Positions 35,370 through 43,941 of a stretch of DNA of 64,000 nt are shown piece after piece. The stretch covers positions 1 through 64,000 of the forward strand of contig CANIII010000005.1 in the NCBI GenBank assembly GCA_947467605.1, read 5' to 3'. Under the pieces are notes generated by a model. The model searched no databases and was not told where the DNA came from. It saw only the letters and a program-made list of their open reading frames with translations. The translations under genes and the position numbers were made by a program. How positions within the stretch are numbered: the stretch's first letter is position 1; each line of letters begins with the position of its first letter. The stretch is from Acidobacteriota bacterium (GTDB lineage: Bacteria > Acidobacteriota > Vicinamibacteria > Vicinamibacterales > SCN-69-37).

Positions 35370-35723
35370 TCAGAACGGTGACAGATCGATCTTGTGGGTC
35401 ATCGTGTAAAAGAACCCGACGAACGACTTCCTGAAGCCCCCGACGATGATCTTGTAGATGGCAGTGCTGACCTGCCGGGACACGCCCTTCTGCGAGAGGC
35501 TCCACTTGAAGTGATCGAGCCGGCCGTCCTCGTCCCGGAACACGACGACCACCACGTCGGGCTGCCACTGTTCCTTCGATGCGTGGTTCATGGCACCCAC
35601 GAGTCTGGCCCTCGGAATACGGAACTCGTCGCTTAGACCCTCCCCGGATCTAAACACGACCCCGTCCCGATCGACCACTACCTCGCTCTCCGTATCCGCC
35701 AAGCGATAGAGAGGTTCCCCCAC
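35370..35723 (-). CDS. Hypothetical protein
   Basis: A 117-residue protein with a PH-like or beta-sandwich-like pattern (YRLADTESEVVVDRDGVVFRSGEGLSDEFRIPRARLVG, then VVVVVFRDEDGRLDHFKWSLSQKG) and a C terminus ending MTHKIDLSPF. No family recognised. It stands alone on the minus strand in the island's right arm. Confidence 0.4.
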   Translation of the reverse strand: MGEPLYRLADTESEVVVDRDGVVFRSGEGLSDEFRIPRARLVGAMNHASKEQWQPDVVVVVFRDEDGRLDHFKWSLSQKGVSRQVSTAIYKIIVGGFRKSFVGFFYTMTHKIDLSPF

Positions 35724-35896
35724 GTCACATAAGTTACACGACTAGCCGGGCCGAGGCGCAGCCGAAACCGGGCGTGTATTGGCCCCTTCCCTAGTGAGAA
35801 TCATCGCGCCAAACGGGCGTAGGATAGCCAAGCGAATCGCCCGGCTGAACGATCATCAGCCGGCGTGGGTTAGTCCGAGACCTCGAGCGCGCCATA

Positions 35897-37045
35897 GTGG
35901 AGAACAGCGAACCAATCTCAACGGTCCTGTCGTGCCCGGCGTGCCGGAGGCCCTTGAGGGCCGCGGCAGCTCCAGGGGCCGTGTTGAGACTTCGGTGTCC
36001 GCGCTGCGGATATTTCTTCGATTGGCGTAATCGCCGAGTCGTTGAGGGAGGATCGTGGTCGAGTCTGGACAGGGGCGGCAAGATCGTCCTGTTGGTTGTC
36101 TCAGCCGCGGCAATCGTAGTCCTTGGTTTCACAGGCTTCCTTGCCTTGCGAAGGCCGTTGCCTTCACGCGACTTTGCTGGGGCCCTTACAACTCCAGAGA
36201 GCAGATCGCTATCCGGTTCAGTTCACACCGCACCGCCTCGTAGTCGAGATCGTTCACCGTACGATCAGCTTGAGGAAGAGATCATCAAAGGCCAGGAAGG
36301 AGCTTCGGGTGATCCGGACCTGAACCGCCAATTTGCGGAGGTCAACGCGCGGTACTTCTCCGGTGCGCTGAAGACTGTGCCAGTCATCTGGGAGCCCCGT
36401 CTCCAAGAAGTCGGGCGGCTCTTAGGAGGCGAGTATGTGTTGGAAGGACTGACCAACGGACGCCTAGTGTTGCTCAATTCTCGGCTCAAGAGTGAGTCCA
36501 AGGATCGCACTGCGGCGCTGTGTCACGAAATGGTACATGTCTACTTGGACGGCGTGGGCGAGCGGGGAGATCAGAAGCACGGCCCTCGGTTCCGAGAGAC
36601 GCTCCGTCGTCTTCTTGACGAAGGCGCTTTTGAGGGGATTGCGGCGACGGAGGAGGAGCGTGCGGCCTTGCGTTCCTCGGTGGACCTGACGTCAGAGCGG
36701 ATAGACCAGGAGTCGGCGGCAATCAGTCGCGAGCTGCGAGAGATCGATCACCTCGAAACGGAAACCAATAGCCGTGTCAGCGAATTCAACGATCGTATGG
36801 AGAGAGCGAACCAACTACAGGCTGGCTGGCCTTCTGGTGAAGAGAAAGAGCAGCTCAAGGAAGATCGCGAAGCCTTAAACGAGCGCATGACTGCGTTCAA
36901 CGTGCGGGTGAAGTCATTCAACTCGGCGGTCCGAGCGCTGAACCGCGATATCGATCGCTACAACTTGATGATGTCCTACCCCGACGGGCTTGATCCCGAC
37001 ACCTTGGTATCGCGGCGCCAGAGTATCTCAGCGGCAAAGAAGTAA
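35897..37045 (+). CDS. SprT-like zinc metalloprotease with zinc ribbon and membrane anchor
   Basis: A 382-residue protein read from a GTG. The N terminus has a zinc ribbon (CPAC at about 13-16, CPRCG at about 34-38), then one membrane helix (IVLLVVSAAAIVVLGFTGFLAL). The middle carries a SprT-like segment: LNRQFAEVNARYFSGAL, VLLNSRL and ALCHEMVHVYL (the HExxH motif) followed by KHGPRFRETL. A C-terminal coiled coil of about 120 residues follows. SprT-like proteases degrade DNA-protein crosslinks or act on other proteins. It is the last gene before the right attachment site. Confidence 0.7.
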   Translation: MENSEPISTVLSCPACRRPLRAAAAPGAVLRLRCPRCGYFFDWRNRRVVEGGSWSSLDRGGKIVLLVVSAAAIVVLGFTGFLALRRPLPSRDFAGALTTPESRSLSGSVHTAPPRSRDRSPYDQLEEEIIKGQEGASGDPDLNRQFAEVNARYFSGALKTVPVIWEPRLQEVGRLLGGEYVLEGLTNGRLVLLNSRLKSESKDRTAALCHEMVHVYLDGVGERGDQKHGPRFRETLRRLLDEGAFEGIAATEEERAALRSSVDLTSERIDQESAAISRELREIDHLETETNSRVSEFNDRMERANQLQAGWPSGEEKEQLKEDREALNERMTAFNVRVKSFNSAVRALNRDIDRYNLMMSYPDGLDPDTLVSRRQSISAAKK

Positions 37046-37188
37046 CCGGCCGCCGTTTGCCTCCGCCCCGTAACGAGCCTTGGTCGGACCAACCCATGGA
37101 TCGCACGATGATCGTTCGTCCGGACTAAATATCGGAAGGAAAGCTTCCCTGGTTGAGTGCCACGGTTAGGTAGACTGCTCCAGTCGAA

Positions 37189-37205
37189 GCTAACAGACAG
37201 CTAAC
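37189..37205 (+). promoter_or_regulatory. Paired GCTAAC sites at the right end of the island
   Basis: GCTAACAGACAGCTAAC, with hexamers 11 bp apart, lies 120 bp before the right attachment core. It matches the pairs at 602-618 and 30239-30255. Confidence 0.5.
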
Positions 37206-37324
37206 GAACTCCGCGAAACGAGCCAGCACGAGACGTGATTACGGAAGGGCGCGACGATCGAACGCCTAGACAAGACAGCGCGAAACCGCACGAACGGGGC
37301 CCGGCGAAGACGACTCCCGCCCAA

Positions 37325-37341
37325 TCCTCTTTTCCGCACCA
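37325..37341 (+). repeat. Right attachment core of the island (17 bp)
   Basis: Identical copy of tcctcttttccgcacca at 532-548, with different flanks. Upstream sequence is not tRNA, so only the tRNA 3' end is duplicated here. Confidence 0.75.
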
Positions 37342-37368
37342 CTTTTCAACCATGCCACACTGTCGGTC

Positions 37369-37899
37369 ATGAAGCGCCCGTCTGACGAAGACGAGTTCGC
37401 CCGCGCGATGGCCGATCTCCAACTGAAGAAGGTCGACGCCGATCCGCGTGGACGTGTTCACGCCGTGCGGCCAGAGACGACAGTGCACGTGCCAGTGCCA
37501 CGACCTGTGGCGCCGAAACCGGCGACGACAGCGGTCGTTCCGGTGCCAGACATTCCCGATGATCCCGAGACGAGCTACGTCGCGGCGGGCGTGGATCGCC
37601 GTGAACTGCGCAAGCTGCGTCGCGGCGAGCACGCACCGGTACAGCGCTTGGATCTGCACGGTCTGAAGAGCGCCGAGGCTGTCGCAAAAGTGAAGCGCTT
37701 CATTGACGCCGCACGCACTACTTGCCGCTGCGTGGCGATCGTCCACGGACGCGGCCTGAATTCCGCGAACAACGTGGCCATCCTGAAGCCCCGCGTCCGC
37801 GAGGTGCTGCGGCAGCATACGGGCGTGCTTGGATTCACGGATGCGCCCCCATCAGACGGCGGGCCAGGTGCGGTGTACGTGCTACTGAAGAAGGCCTGA
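37369..37899 (+). CDS. Smr-domain protein
   Basis: A 176-residue protein with a low-complexity N terminus and a C-terminal Smr domain: RLDLHGLKSAEAVAKVKRFI, VAIVHGRGLNS, and a closing GAVYVLLKK. Smr domains are nicking nucleases or RNA-binding modules related to the MutS2 C terminus. The LDLHG and HGRG motifs are intact. It is the first chromosomal gene right of the island and starts 28 bp after the attachment core. Confidence 0.85.
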   Translation: MKRPSDEDEFARAMADLQLKKVDADPRGRVHAVRPETTVHVPVPRPVAPKPATTAVVPVPDIPDDPETSYVAAGVDRRELRKLRRGEHAPVQRLDLHGLKSAEAVAKVKRFIDAARTTCRCVAIVHGRGLNSANNVAILKPRVREVLRQHTGVLGFTDAPPSDGGPGAVYVLLKKA

Positions 37900-37936
37900 A
37901 TCCACCCATCCCTGTTGTATCCTGCTCCCGTCCACG

Positions 37937-38596
37937 ATGCGCCGATCCCTGCTCTGCTCCGCTTTCGTCCTGTCCGCTGCCGTCGCCTGCAGCAAGCCGG
38001 CTCCCGCAACGGAGACGACTCCCGCAGCATCCGCCCCGTCTGTTCAGGTCGGCGCGCCGGGTGCGCCGAGCAAGGACGTCGCGGCCACGCCGGTGACGGC
38101 GGCACCCGTCCACGCCGCGGACGTGAAGTTCATGCAGGGCATGATCCTGCATCACGCGCAAGCCATTGAGATGGTGAACCTGCTCAAGACGCGCACGAAG
38201 CGCGACGACATGAAGTTGTTCGCGCAACGGGTCGAGATCTCGCAGAACGACGAGATGAAGATGATGCGAACGTGGCTCATCGACCGCCATCAGCCCGCGC
38301 CGGTGGCGTCGCAAGGCCACGGGCAACTGATGGAGATCGGTGGCCAGGCGATGGCGCCAATGCCCGGCATGCTCAGCGAAGCGCAGATGAAGGCGCTCGG
38401 TGCCGCCTCAGGTCCGGCGTTCGACACACTCTTTCTCGCGGGTATGATCCAGCACCACGGTGGCGCACTGAAGATGGTCGAGGACCTCTTCGGCACCCAG
38501 GGCGCTGCGCAAGACAGCATCGTGTTTGATTTCGCCTCACACGTCGAATCCGATCAGCGCATGGAAATCTCGCGCATGCAAAAGATGTTGAAGTAA
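37937..38596 (+). CDS. DUF305 lipoprotein
   Basis: A 219-residue secreted protein. The N terminus carries a lipoprotein signal with lipobox SAAVAC. The mature part is DUF305: VKFMQGMILHHAQAIEMVNLL near residues 61-80 and a second LAGMIQHHGGALKMVEDL near 160-180. The His-rich MILHH/MIQHH pairs fit the ferritin-like, possibly copper-linked family. It lies just ahead of the LVIVD gene with an 18-bp gap, suggesting an operon for exported proteins. Confidence 0.85.
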   Translation: MRRSLLCSAFVLSAAVACSKPAPATETTPAASAPSVQVGAPGAPSKDVAATPVTAAPVHAADVKFMQGMILHHAQAIEMVNLLKTRTKRDDMKLFAQRVEISQNDEMKMMRTWLIDRHQPAPVASQGHGQLMEIGGQAMAPMPGMLSEAQMKALGAASGPAFDTLFLAGMIQHHGGALKMVEDLFGTQGAAQDSIVFDFASHVESDQRMEISRMQKMLK

Positions 38597-38613
38597 CCGC
38601 ACAGAGGACACTC

Positions 38614-40482
38614 ATGAGACTTACTGCTGTTCGTCGTCTGCTCTCGATCACTGCGCTCTCCGCTCTACTGGCCGCGGGTCTTCACGCTCAAGGCGGCGGC
38701 CAGGCACCCGCGCCGCAGACGCCGCCTGATCCACGCGTCGGCCTGAAGGCCGGCATCCGTGACGCCGGCATTGCCGCCAAAGGCATGGAACTCGTCACGT
38801 CGCTGCCCAAGCCGGCAGGGTTCGATGATCCGACCGGCACAGGCGGCCTCGCCTTCGCCAATTCAGACATCGCGTTTCAGAAGAACCTCCTCATCCTCGG
38901 CAACTTCAACGGCATCAACTTCTTCGACATCGAAGATCCGAAGCGCGCGAAGCATCAACTCGCGATGCCGTGCCCGGGCGGGCAGGGTGACGTCTCGGTC
39001 TACGGCAAGTTGATGTTCATGTCGGTCGAGCAGACCAACGGCCGCGTCGATTGCGGCATCGCGCCGCCTCCGCCGCCACCAGCGGCGGCTCCCGCCGGCG
39101 CCGCAGGTGCACCACCAGCGGCCGGTCGCGCAGGACGCGGCGCACCGCTCGCGCCAGACCCGATGCGGTTCCGCGGCGTTCGCATCTTCGACATCAGCGA
39201 CCCGAGAACGCCGAAGCAGATCGCCGCCGTTCAGACGTGCCGCGGATCGCACACGCACACGCTCGTCACTGATCCGAAAGACAAAGCGAACATCTACATC
39301 TACGGCTCGGGCACCGGCGGCGTCCGCTCGGGTGAAGAACTCAAAGACTGCGTCGCCGACACGAGTGATCCCAACACGTCACTCTTCAGCATCGACGTCA
39401 TCAAAGTGCCGCTCGCGTCACCGGAGAAGGCCATGGTCGTGAATCGTCCGCGCATCTTCGCGGATACGACAACTGGCGCGGTCTCGGGTCTCTGGCAGGG
39501 CGGCAATCACGGCGCCGGCACGCAGTCGTCGAGCATGACCAACCAGTGCCACGACATCACGGCCTACCCCGCACTCGGTCTCGCCGCGGGCGCCTGCTCG
39601 GGCAACGGCATCCTGCTCGACATCAGCGATCCGGTGCACCCGAAGCGTCTCGATGACGTGGCGGATCCGAGCTTTGCGTACTGGCATTCGGCCTCGTTCA
39701 ACAACGACGGCACCAAGGTGCTCTTCACCGACGAGTGGGGCGGCGGCACGAGCCCGCGCTGCCGCGCGAGCGACCCGCTCAACTGGGGTGCCGACGCGAT
39801 CTTCAACATCGTCGACAAGCATCTGAAGTTCGCGGGCTACTACAAGATGCCGGCGGCGCAGACCGATCAGGAAAACTGCGTCGCGCACAACGGCTCGCTC
39901 ATTCCCGTGCCCGGCCGCGACATCAAGGTGCAGGCCTGGTATCAGGGCGGCGCGTCGGTCCTCGATTTCACCGACGGCGCGCATCCGGTCGAGATCGCGT
40001 ACTTCGATCGCGGCCCGCTCTTCGCTGACAAACTCGTGACGGGCGGCTACTGGTCCACGTACTGGTTCAACGGACAAATCTACGGATCAGAGATCTTCCG
40101 CGGTCTCGACATCCTGAAGCTCGTGCCGACCGACATGCTCACGCAGAATGAAATCGACGCGGCGAATCTCATCAAGTTTGACGAGCTCAACGTGCAGAGC
40201 CAGCCGAAGTTCGTCTGGCCCGCCAGCTTCACTGTGGCGCGCGCCTACCTCGACCAGCTCGCGCGCACCAAGGCACTCACACCCGAGCGCATTGCGGCGA
40301 CGATGAAAGCAATGAGCGATCTCGACGCGATGCCCGCCGGCGCGGCGAAGACGAAAGCGGTCGCCGATCTCAACGCGATGGCAACGGCGTTCGCCACCGA
40401 CGCCGCCAAGGCCAAGCCCATCGACGCGGCCCGGCTGACGGCGCTGTCGAAGGTCATCATCGCGAAGAACGCGGCGAAGTAG
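38614..40482 (+). CDS. Secreted LVIVD-repeat beta-propeller-like protein
   Basis: A 622-residue protein with a signal peptide (ending near ALLAAGLHAQ). Repeats resembling LVIVD repeats are visible: GINFFDIEDPKRAKH, VRIFDISDPRTPKQI, ILLDISDPVHPKRLDD and ASVLDFTDGAHPVEIAYF. A proline/alanine-rich insertion lies near residues 150-180. These proteins usually form surface beta-propellers of unknown substrate. A GGAGGG..GGTCCGG hairpin follows the stop. Confidence 0.8.
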   Translation: MRLTAVRRLLSITALSALLAAGLHAQGGGQAPAPQTPPDPRVGLKAGIRDAGIAAKGMELVTSLPKPAGFDDPTGTGGLAFANSDIAFQKNLLILGNFNGINFFDIEDPKRAKHQLAMPCPGGQGDVSVYGKLMFMSVEQTNGRVDCGIAPPPPPPAAAPAGAAGAPPAAGRAGRGAPLAPDPMRFRGVRIFDISDPRTPKQIAAVQTCRGSHTHTLVTDPKDKANIYIYGSGTGGVRSGEELKDCVADTSDPNTSLFSIDVIKVPLASPEKAMVVNRPRIFADTTTGAVSGLWQGGNHGAGTQSSSMTNQCHDITAYPALGLAAGACSGNGILLDISDPVHPKRLDDVADPSFAYWHSASFNNDGTKVLFTDEWGGGTSPRCRASDPLNWGADAIFNIVDKHLKFAGYYKMPAAQTDQENCVAHNGSLIPVPGRDIKVQAWYQGGASVLDFTDGAHPVEIAYFDRGPLFADKLVTGGYWSTYWFNGQIYGSEIFRGLDILKLVPTDMLTQNEIDAANLIKFDELNVQSQPKFVWPASFTVARAYLDQLARTKALTPERIAATMKAMSDLDAMPAGAAKTKAVADLNAMATAFATDAAKAKPIDAARLTALSKVIIAKNAAK

Positions 40483-40486
40483 CGTT

Positions 40487-40516
40487 GGAGGGCCGGACCT
40501 GAAGGTCCGGCCCTCC
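40487..40516. repeat. Perfect 14-bp intergenic hairpin
   Basis: GGAGGGCCGGACCT and its exact complement are separated by only two bases. No T-tract follows, so it is a REP-like element or an extended terminator stem rather than a classical terminator. Related hairpins with a CCCCGGACC stem occur at 40548 and 58632. Confidence 0.6.
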
Positions 40517-40547
40517 AGACGCAACACGGTTGCCGTGTCAGTTGGAG

Positions 40548-40573
40548 CCCCGGACCCTCAGGTCCGGGGTTTT
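40548..40573 (+). terminator. Rho-independent terminator
   Basis: Stem CCCCGGACC / GGTCCGGGG, loop CTCA, then TTTTCTGTTTT. It ends the DUF305-LVIVD unit before the PadR gene. Confidence 0.7.
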
Positions 40574-40625
40574 CTGTTTTCGGGCACATGTCAGCACTAT
40601 GTTGGACTTCGATATACTCGGCTCC

Positions 40626-40934
40626 ATGCCTGAGCGCAACCGTCGTCTCGGATTTGGCACCGTTGCCATCCTGCAGGCCCTCGAAGCTGGCAAAGCGTTT
40701 GGTTTCGAGATCATGGACGTGACCGGGCTCACGTCCGGTACGGTGTATCCCGCACTCGATCGTCTCGAGGACCTGGGCTTTGCACGCTCGCGCTGGGAAG
40801 CAGAGGCCGTGGCACATCGAGAGGCTCGCCCGCCGCGTCGCTACTTCGAGATCACGGCCTCCGGTCGCCGCGCGCTCGAAGACGCCTCCGCACGCTACCC
40901 GGCGCTTCGCGCAGCGCGCCTCGGTGGTGGCTGA
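40626..40934 (+). CDS. PadR-family transcriptional regulator
   Basis: About 102 residues from the ATG at 40626; an in-frame ATG at 40599 is possible, but a GATATACT -10-like box overlaps it. LGFGTVAILQALEAGKAFGFEIMDVTGLTSGTVYPALDRLEDLGFA is the PadR winged helix, followed by RRYFEITASGRRAL. The gene overlaps the downstream permease start, the classic Acidobacteriota pairing of PadR with ADOP-type permeases, which it probably controls. Confidence 0.85.
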   Translation: MPERNRRLGFGTVAILQALEAGKAFGFEIMDVTGLTSGTVYPALDRLEDLGFARSRWEAEAVAHREARPPRRYFEITASGRRALEDASARYPALRAARLGGG

Positions 40935-41565
40935 CGTGATCGACGACGTCTCGAGGTGGGCGAGGCGCGTGGTGGCTCTCTGCGCTCACATGGTGCCGAT
41001 CGATCGTCGGCGTGACTGGCGGCGCCAGTGGGACGCAGACATCGCGTGGCAGGCCGCCTGGCTCAGTGACCACGGCAGGAGCGCGGCCGCCACGCGTCGG
41101 GATCTCCTGCGCCGCAGTACCGGTGCCGTTCGTCACGCGCTCTGGCTCAGATTCCGACAGTGGAGACAACAAATGATCATGCAGGACATCAAGTTCGCGT
41201 GGCGCAGCATTCGCCACCGCCCCGCATTCACGCTCGCCATCGTCCTCACACTGGGGCTTGGTGTGGGAGCGAACGCGACGATCTTCAGCTGGCTCGATGC
41301 GCTCGTGCTGTCGCCGCTGCCGTCCGTGCCCCGGCCCTCCGATCTTGTGCTGCTCCAATTCGCGAGCCCGACCAGAACCGGTCTCTCGTTCTCGTATCTC
41401 AACTATCGCGACGTACGCGACCGCACACCCGAGGGGCTCAACGGGCTGGCCGCGTTCAACATGCTGCCACTCGGAATGCGCACGAGCGGCGAACCCGAGC
41501 GCGTGTGGGCGGAGGTCGTCTCGGGAAACTTCTTCGACGTGCTCGACGTGAAGGCTCCGACCAGC
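40924..41565 (+). pseudogene. 5' fragment of an ADOP-type ABC transporter permease
   Basis: Read from GTG at 40924, overlapping the PadR stop. Residues correspond to the cytoplasmic N-terminal region (RRDWRRQWDADIAWQ), then the permease start MIMQDIKFAWRSIRHRPAFTLAIVLTLGLGVGANATIF with the first membrane helix, then FSYLNYRDVRDRT and GNFFDVL. A full ADOP permease has around 800 residues and eight or so helices; here homology ends after about 210 residues at approximately 41555-41570. Beyond that point the bases belong to an oppositely oriented SAM synthetase-like gene. The frame stays open to 41628 by chance. It is a truncation by rearrangement or an assembly join. Confidence 0.75.
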
Positions 41566-41569
41566 GTCG

Positions 41570-42196
41570 ATCATGCGCACGGAGCTCGGCGTAGGTGTCG
41601 CGGAGATCGTCCACGATCCACGCGGTGAGCTCGAGCAGTGACACGCTCGGCAACTGCTGCAACGTGACGAGGATCTGCTCCACGTCCCAGCGATCCGAGC
41701 TCTCGCGCACGCGCACGAGCAACTTGCCGTCGGGCCCCTGCCCCGCGAGCCGGCCCGCGCGGCAACTGGCCGCGAGCGCCTCGCCCAACCGATGCGCGAG
41801 GTAGTGCTCGGGCGGCAGCCACGCCACCTTCGCGTCACAGCCGGCCCAGCCGATCGAGATGCACTGATCGTTGACGCTGTCGGTCCACGTGCGCGGATCC
41901 TCGCGCCGCTGACAGACGGTGTCGCGCACGTCATATCGCGCCGCATCGAGCGCATTGGTCGCAACGTAGCCGATGTCCTTCCCCACCGCGCGCACGATGT
42001 CGGCCAGCGACCGCCGCAGCGGTTCGCGCGTCACGATGCCGCCCGTGAGAAAGACCTGATCACACCACGTGCTCATCTCTACCTGGCAGTAGGCGCGCGA
42101 ATCGGCCACGTAACACTCGACGACGATCGCATCCGCGACCTGATCGCAGAACTTGTCGGGATGGCCAGGAAGAACCACTTCGCTCAGACGAATCAT
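41570..42196 (-). pseudogene. Truncated S-adenosylmethionine synthetase-like gene
   Basis: Starts at the ATG at 42196 (overlapping the VWA stop as ATGA) and reads MIRLSEVVLPGHPDKFCDQVADAIV, the N-terminal MAT signature, then DQCISIGWAG (compare GDQG-type motif) and GPDGKLLVRV. About 208 residues match; the C-terminal third with the GGP/GD and TGRK motifs is absent because the sequence switches to the permease fragment near 41570. The frame then runs on to 41456 in unrelated DNA. MAT makes SAM from methionine and ATP. Its location in an operon beginning with a SAM riboswitch makes the family assignment coherent. Confidence 0.75.
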
Positions 42197-43501
42197 GACG
42201 GCACCTTCGAGAGTTGCGTGTAGGCCAGCCCCACGCGCGTGAGTTCCGCAGGATTGCCGTCGCGCGTGACGATGACGTGGAGACGCGTGGCCGAGGCAGC
42301 GGCGACCTGCTGTTTGGTGAGCGTTTCGATGTAGCCGTCGGTGACGACCACGGCCGCGGCCGGGCGCGTTTTTGCGAGATGCTCGAGCACGCAGCCCATG
42401 CTGGTGCCGCCGGTCGTGTCGCTGATCAGCACGCCGCCTTCGATGCGCGCGGGCGCCACGATGTTGCTGAACGCCCAAAACGGACGCCGGATGTGACGCG
42501 TGAGCTGGCCGAGCAGCGCCACGATCAATGGCATTTCAGCGTCCATGGACCCGCTGACGTCGAGATAGACCTGCAGCGGAGCCCGCGCGCGTGTAGGTCG
42601 TCAACTCCCACTGCGCCTCCGGCAGAAACGGACTCCAGATCGCCCGCAACGCCGCGCGGCGGTCACCTGAAGACAACACGGGCAGCGTGAACGACCGCCG
42701 ATCCGATTTCCGCGCGACCGAACGGGGATCCGGCTCGAGGTACCGCTTGAGCACGGCGTAGGTCTCGCGCCGCCAGCGCGTGAGGCCGGCATTTGTCGCA
42801 CGCACCTGACACTTATACGCGGGCGCGCCCACACCCGGCCGCGGACTGCGAAAGATGCCGTCGCCGTTCATGGCTTTGAGCGACCCTTCGATGGCTTCCC
42901 TCAAGACCGACGAACGCGCCGGATCGCGAACGGCGCCGCCATCGTCGGCCTCGTGATTACCGATCAGCTTCTCCTTCCGGAGACGCCGCTGCCCCATGTG
43001 ATCGCGGGCCAGATCGCGAATGTCGTCGGCCACCAACCGGCCCGCATAGAGCCCGACCCACGTGACGACGATCCCCGACGTCCGCTGCGCTTCGCGCTCA
43101 GTCGGCGGCCGCAGCAACCGAGCGACGCCGGCCGCCTCGGCGTAGTAGCGGCTCATCATCCGGCTATATTCCGGACCGAGCGTACGGTGGATGATCGCGT
43201 TGATCACCGCGTCGAGCGCAAGATGCTCGGCCATCGTCAGCGTGGTGAACCGTTCGGTGTGCCGCAAGAGCACGTGCAGGAACTCGTGACAGATGACGGC
43301 TTTAACTTCCGCGTCGCCGAGGCAGTGCGCCGCCACGAAGCCGAGGTTGACGAGGAGGCGCGGCTGCGGTTCGCACGTCACGGCCAGCGTGGCCACGGTG
43401 TCGGTGAAGTCAATCGTCAGCACCTTCAGGACCGCGCGGATCGCGAGCGGGTTCTCGTCGATCAACTCGCGATAGATGTTCTGAAACTCGATGGGCGTCA
43501 T
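42193..43501 (-). pseudogene. Metallopeptidase/VWA protein (DUF2201-like), frameshifted
   Basis: Starts at the ATG at 43501 (ATGA overlap with the upstream gene). The N-terminal part has a zinc-protease motif VICHEFLHVLLRH (HEFLH at 72-76). The C-terminal part is a VWA domain, but in another frame: just upstream of 42546 the second frame reads QVYLDVSGSMDAE, the MIDAS DxSxS motif. The first frame stops at 42536. Joining them requires a one-base shift inside the CGCGCG tract at about 42590-42600. The two halves together fit the single-protein DUF2201 metallopeptidase-VWA arrangement that works with MoxR ATPases. Real frameshift or sequencing error in a GC tract cannot be told apart here. Confidence 0.7.
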
Positions 43502-43941
43502 GCGTAGAACCCCTGCCCTTCGAAGAGCGAGAGATGCCGGCGCAGGCTCGTGCGCGTCCAGAGCAGCGGGCGGCGCGGGTCGTATTGCCACGGCGTGCAG
43601 AGCCCAAGCACCAGCGCCTGAAACAACGCGGTGTCCGGCGGCAGCGACGCCACCCTCGGCGGCCCCACAACCGTGACCGGCCGGCAAATGCACGCCGCCA
43701 CCGGCAGAGCCACGGCCCGCCTCGCCTCCACTTCATCGTCATACCCGCAGCTCCGCACGAGATCGCGGACGACGACGAGTGGATCGTCGAGCCCGAACTC
43801 GAGCCCGACCTCCAGCAACCGCGGGCAATGGATCGGACCGTTCTCTGCGCCGAGCAGCGTCGAGCTGATGTGCTCCACCCGACTCCGGCTGCGGGGACCG
43901 CCGCTATTGGCGTCATAGCCGAGCGCCAGCCCGCCGGTCAT
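43498..43941 (-). CDS. Unknown protein between MoxR and metallopeptidase genes
   Basis: A 147-residue protein with no recognised domain. It reads CPRLLEVGLEFGLDDPLVVVRDLVRSCGYDDEVEARRAVALPVAACICRP in the middle. It overlaps the neighbours on both sides by 4 bases, so it belongs to the operon with the AAA ATPase and metallopeptidase and is probably part of the same complex. Confidence 0.6.
   Translation of the reverse strand: MTGGLALGYDANSGGPRSRSRVEHISSTLLGAENGPIHCPRLLEVGLEFGLDDPLVVVRDLVRSCGYDDEVEARRAVALPVAACICRPVTVVGPPRVASLPPDTALFQALVLGLCTPWQYDPRRPLLWTRTSLRRHLSLFEGQGFYA

Larger units (their letters stand above)
37046..37368. other. Right-end intergenic region of the island
   Basis: No coding frame is convincing. 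It contains the paired GCTAAC sites at 37189-37205 and the attachment core at 37325-37341, both listed separately. The first chromosomal gene starts at 37369. Confidence 0.6.

Noticed and set aside
41565-41628. The open frame from 40924 to 41628 as one complete permease-like gene
   Set aside because: Homology ends near 41555-41570, and the remaining codons are antisense to a SAM synthetase-like gene, so the end of the frame is chance.
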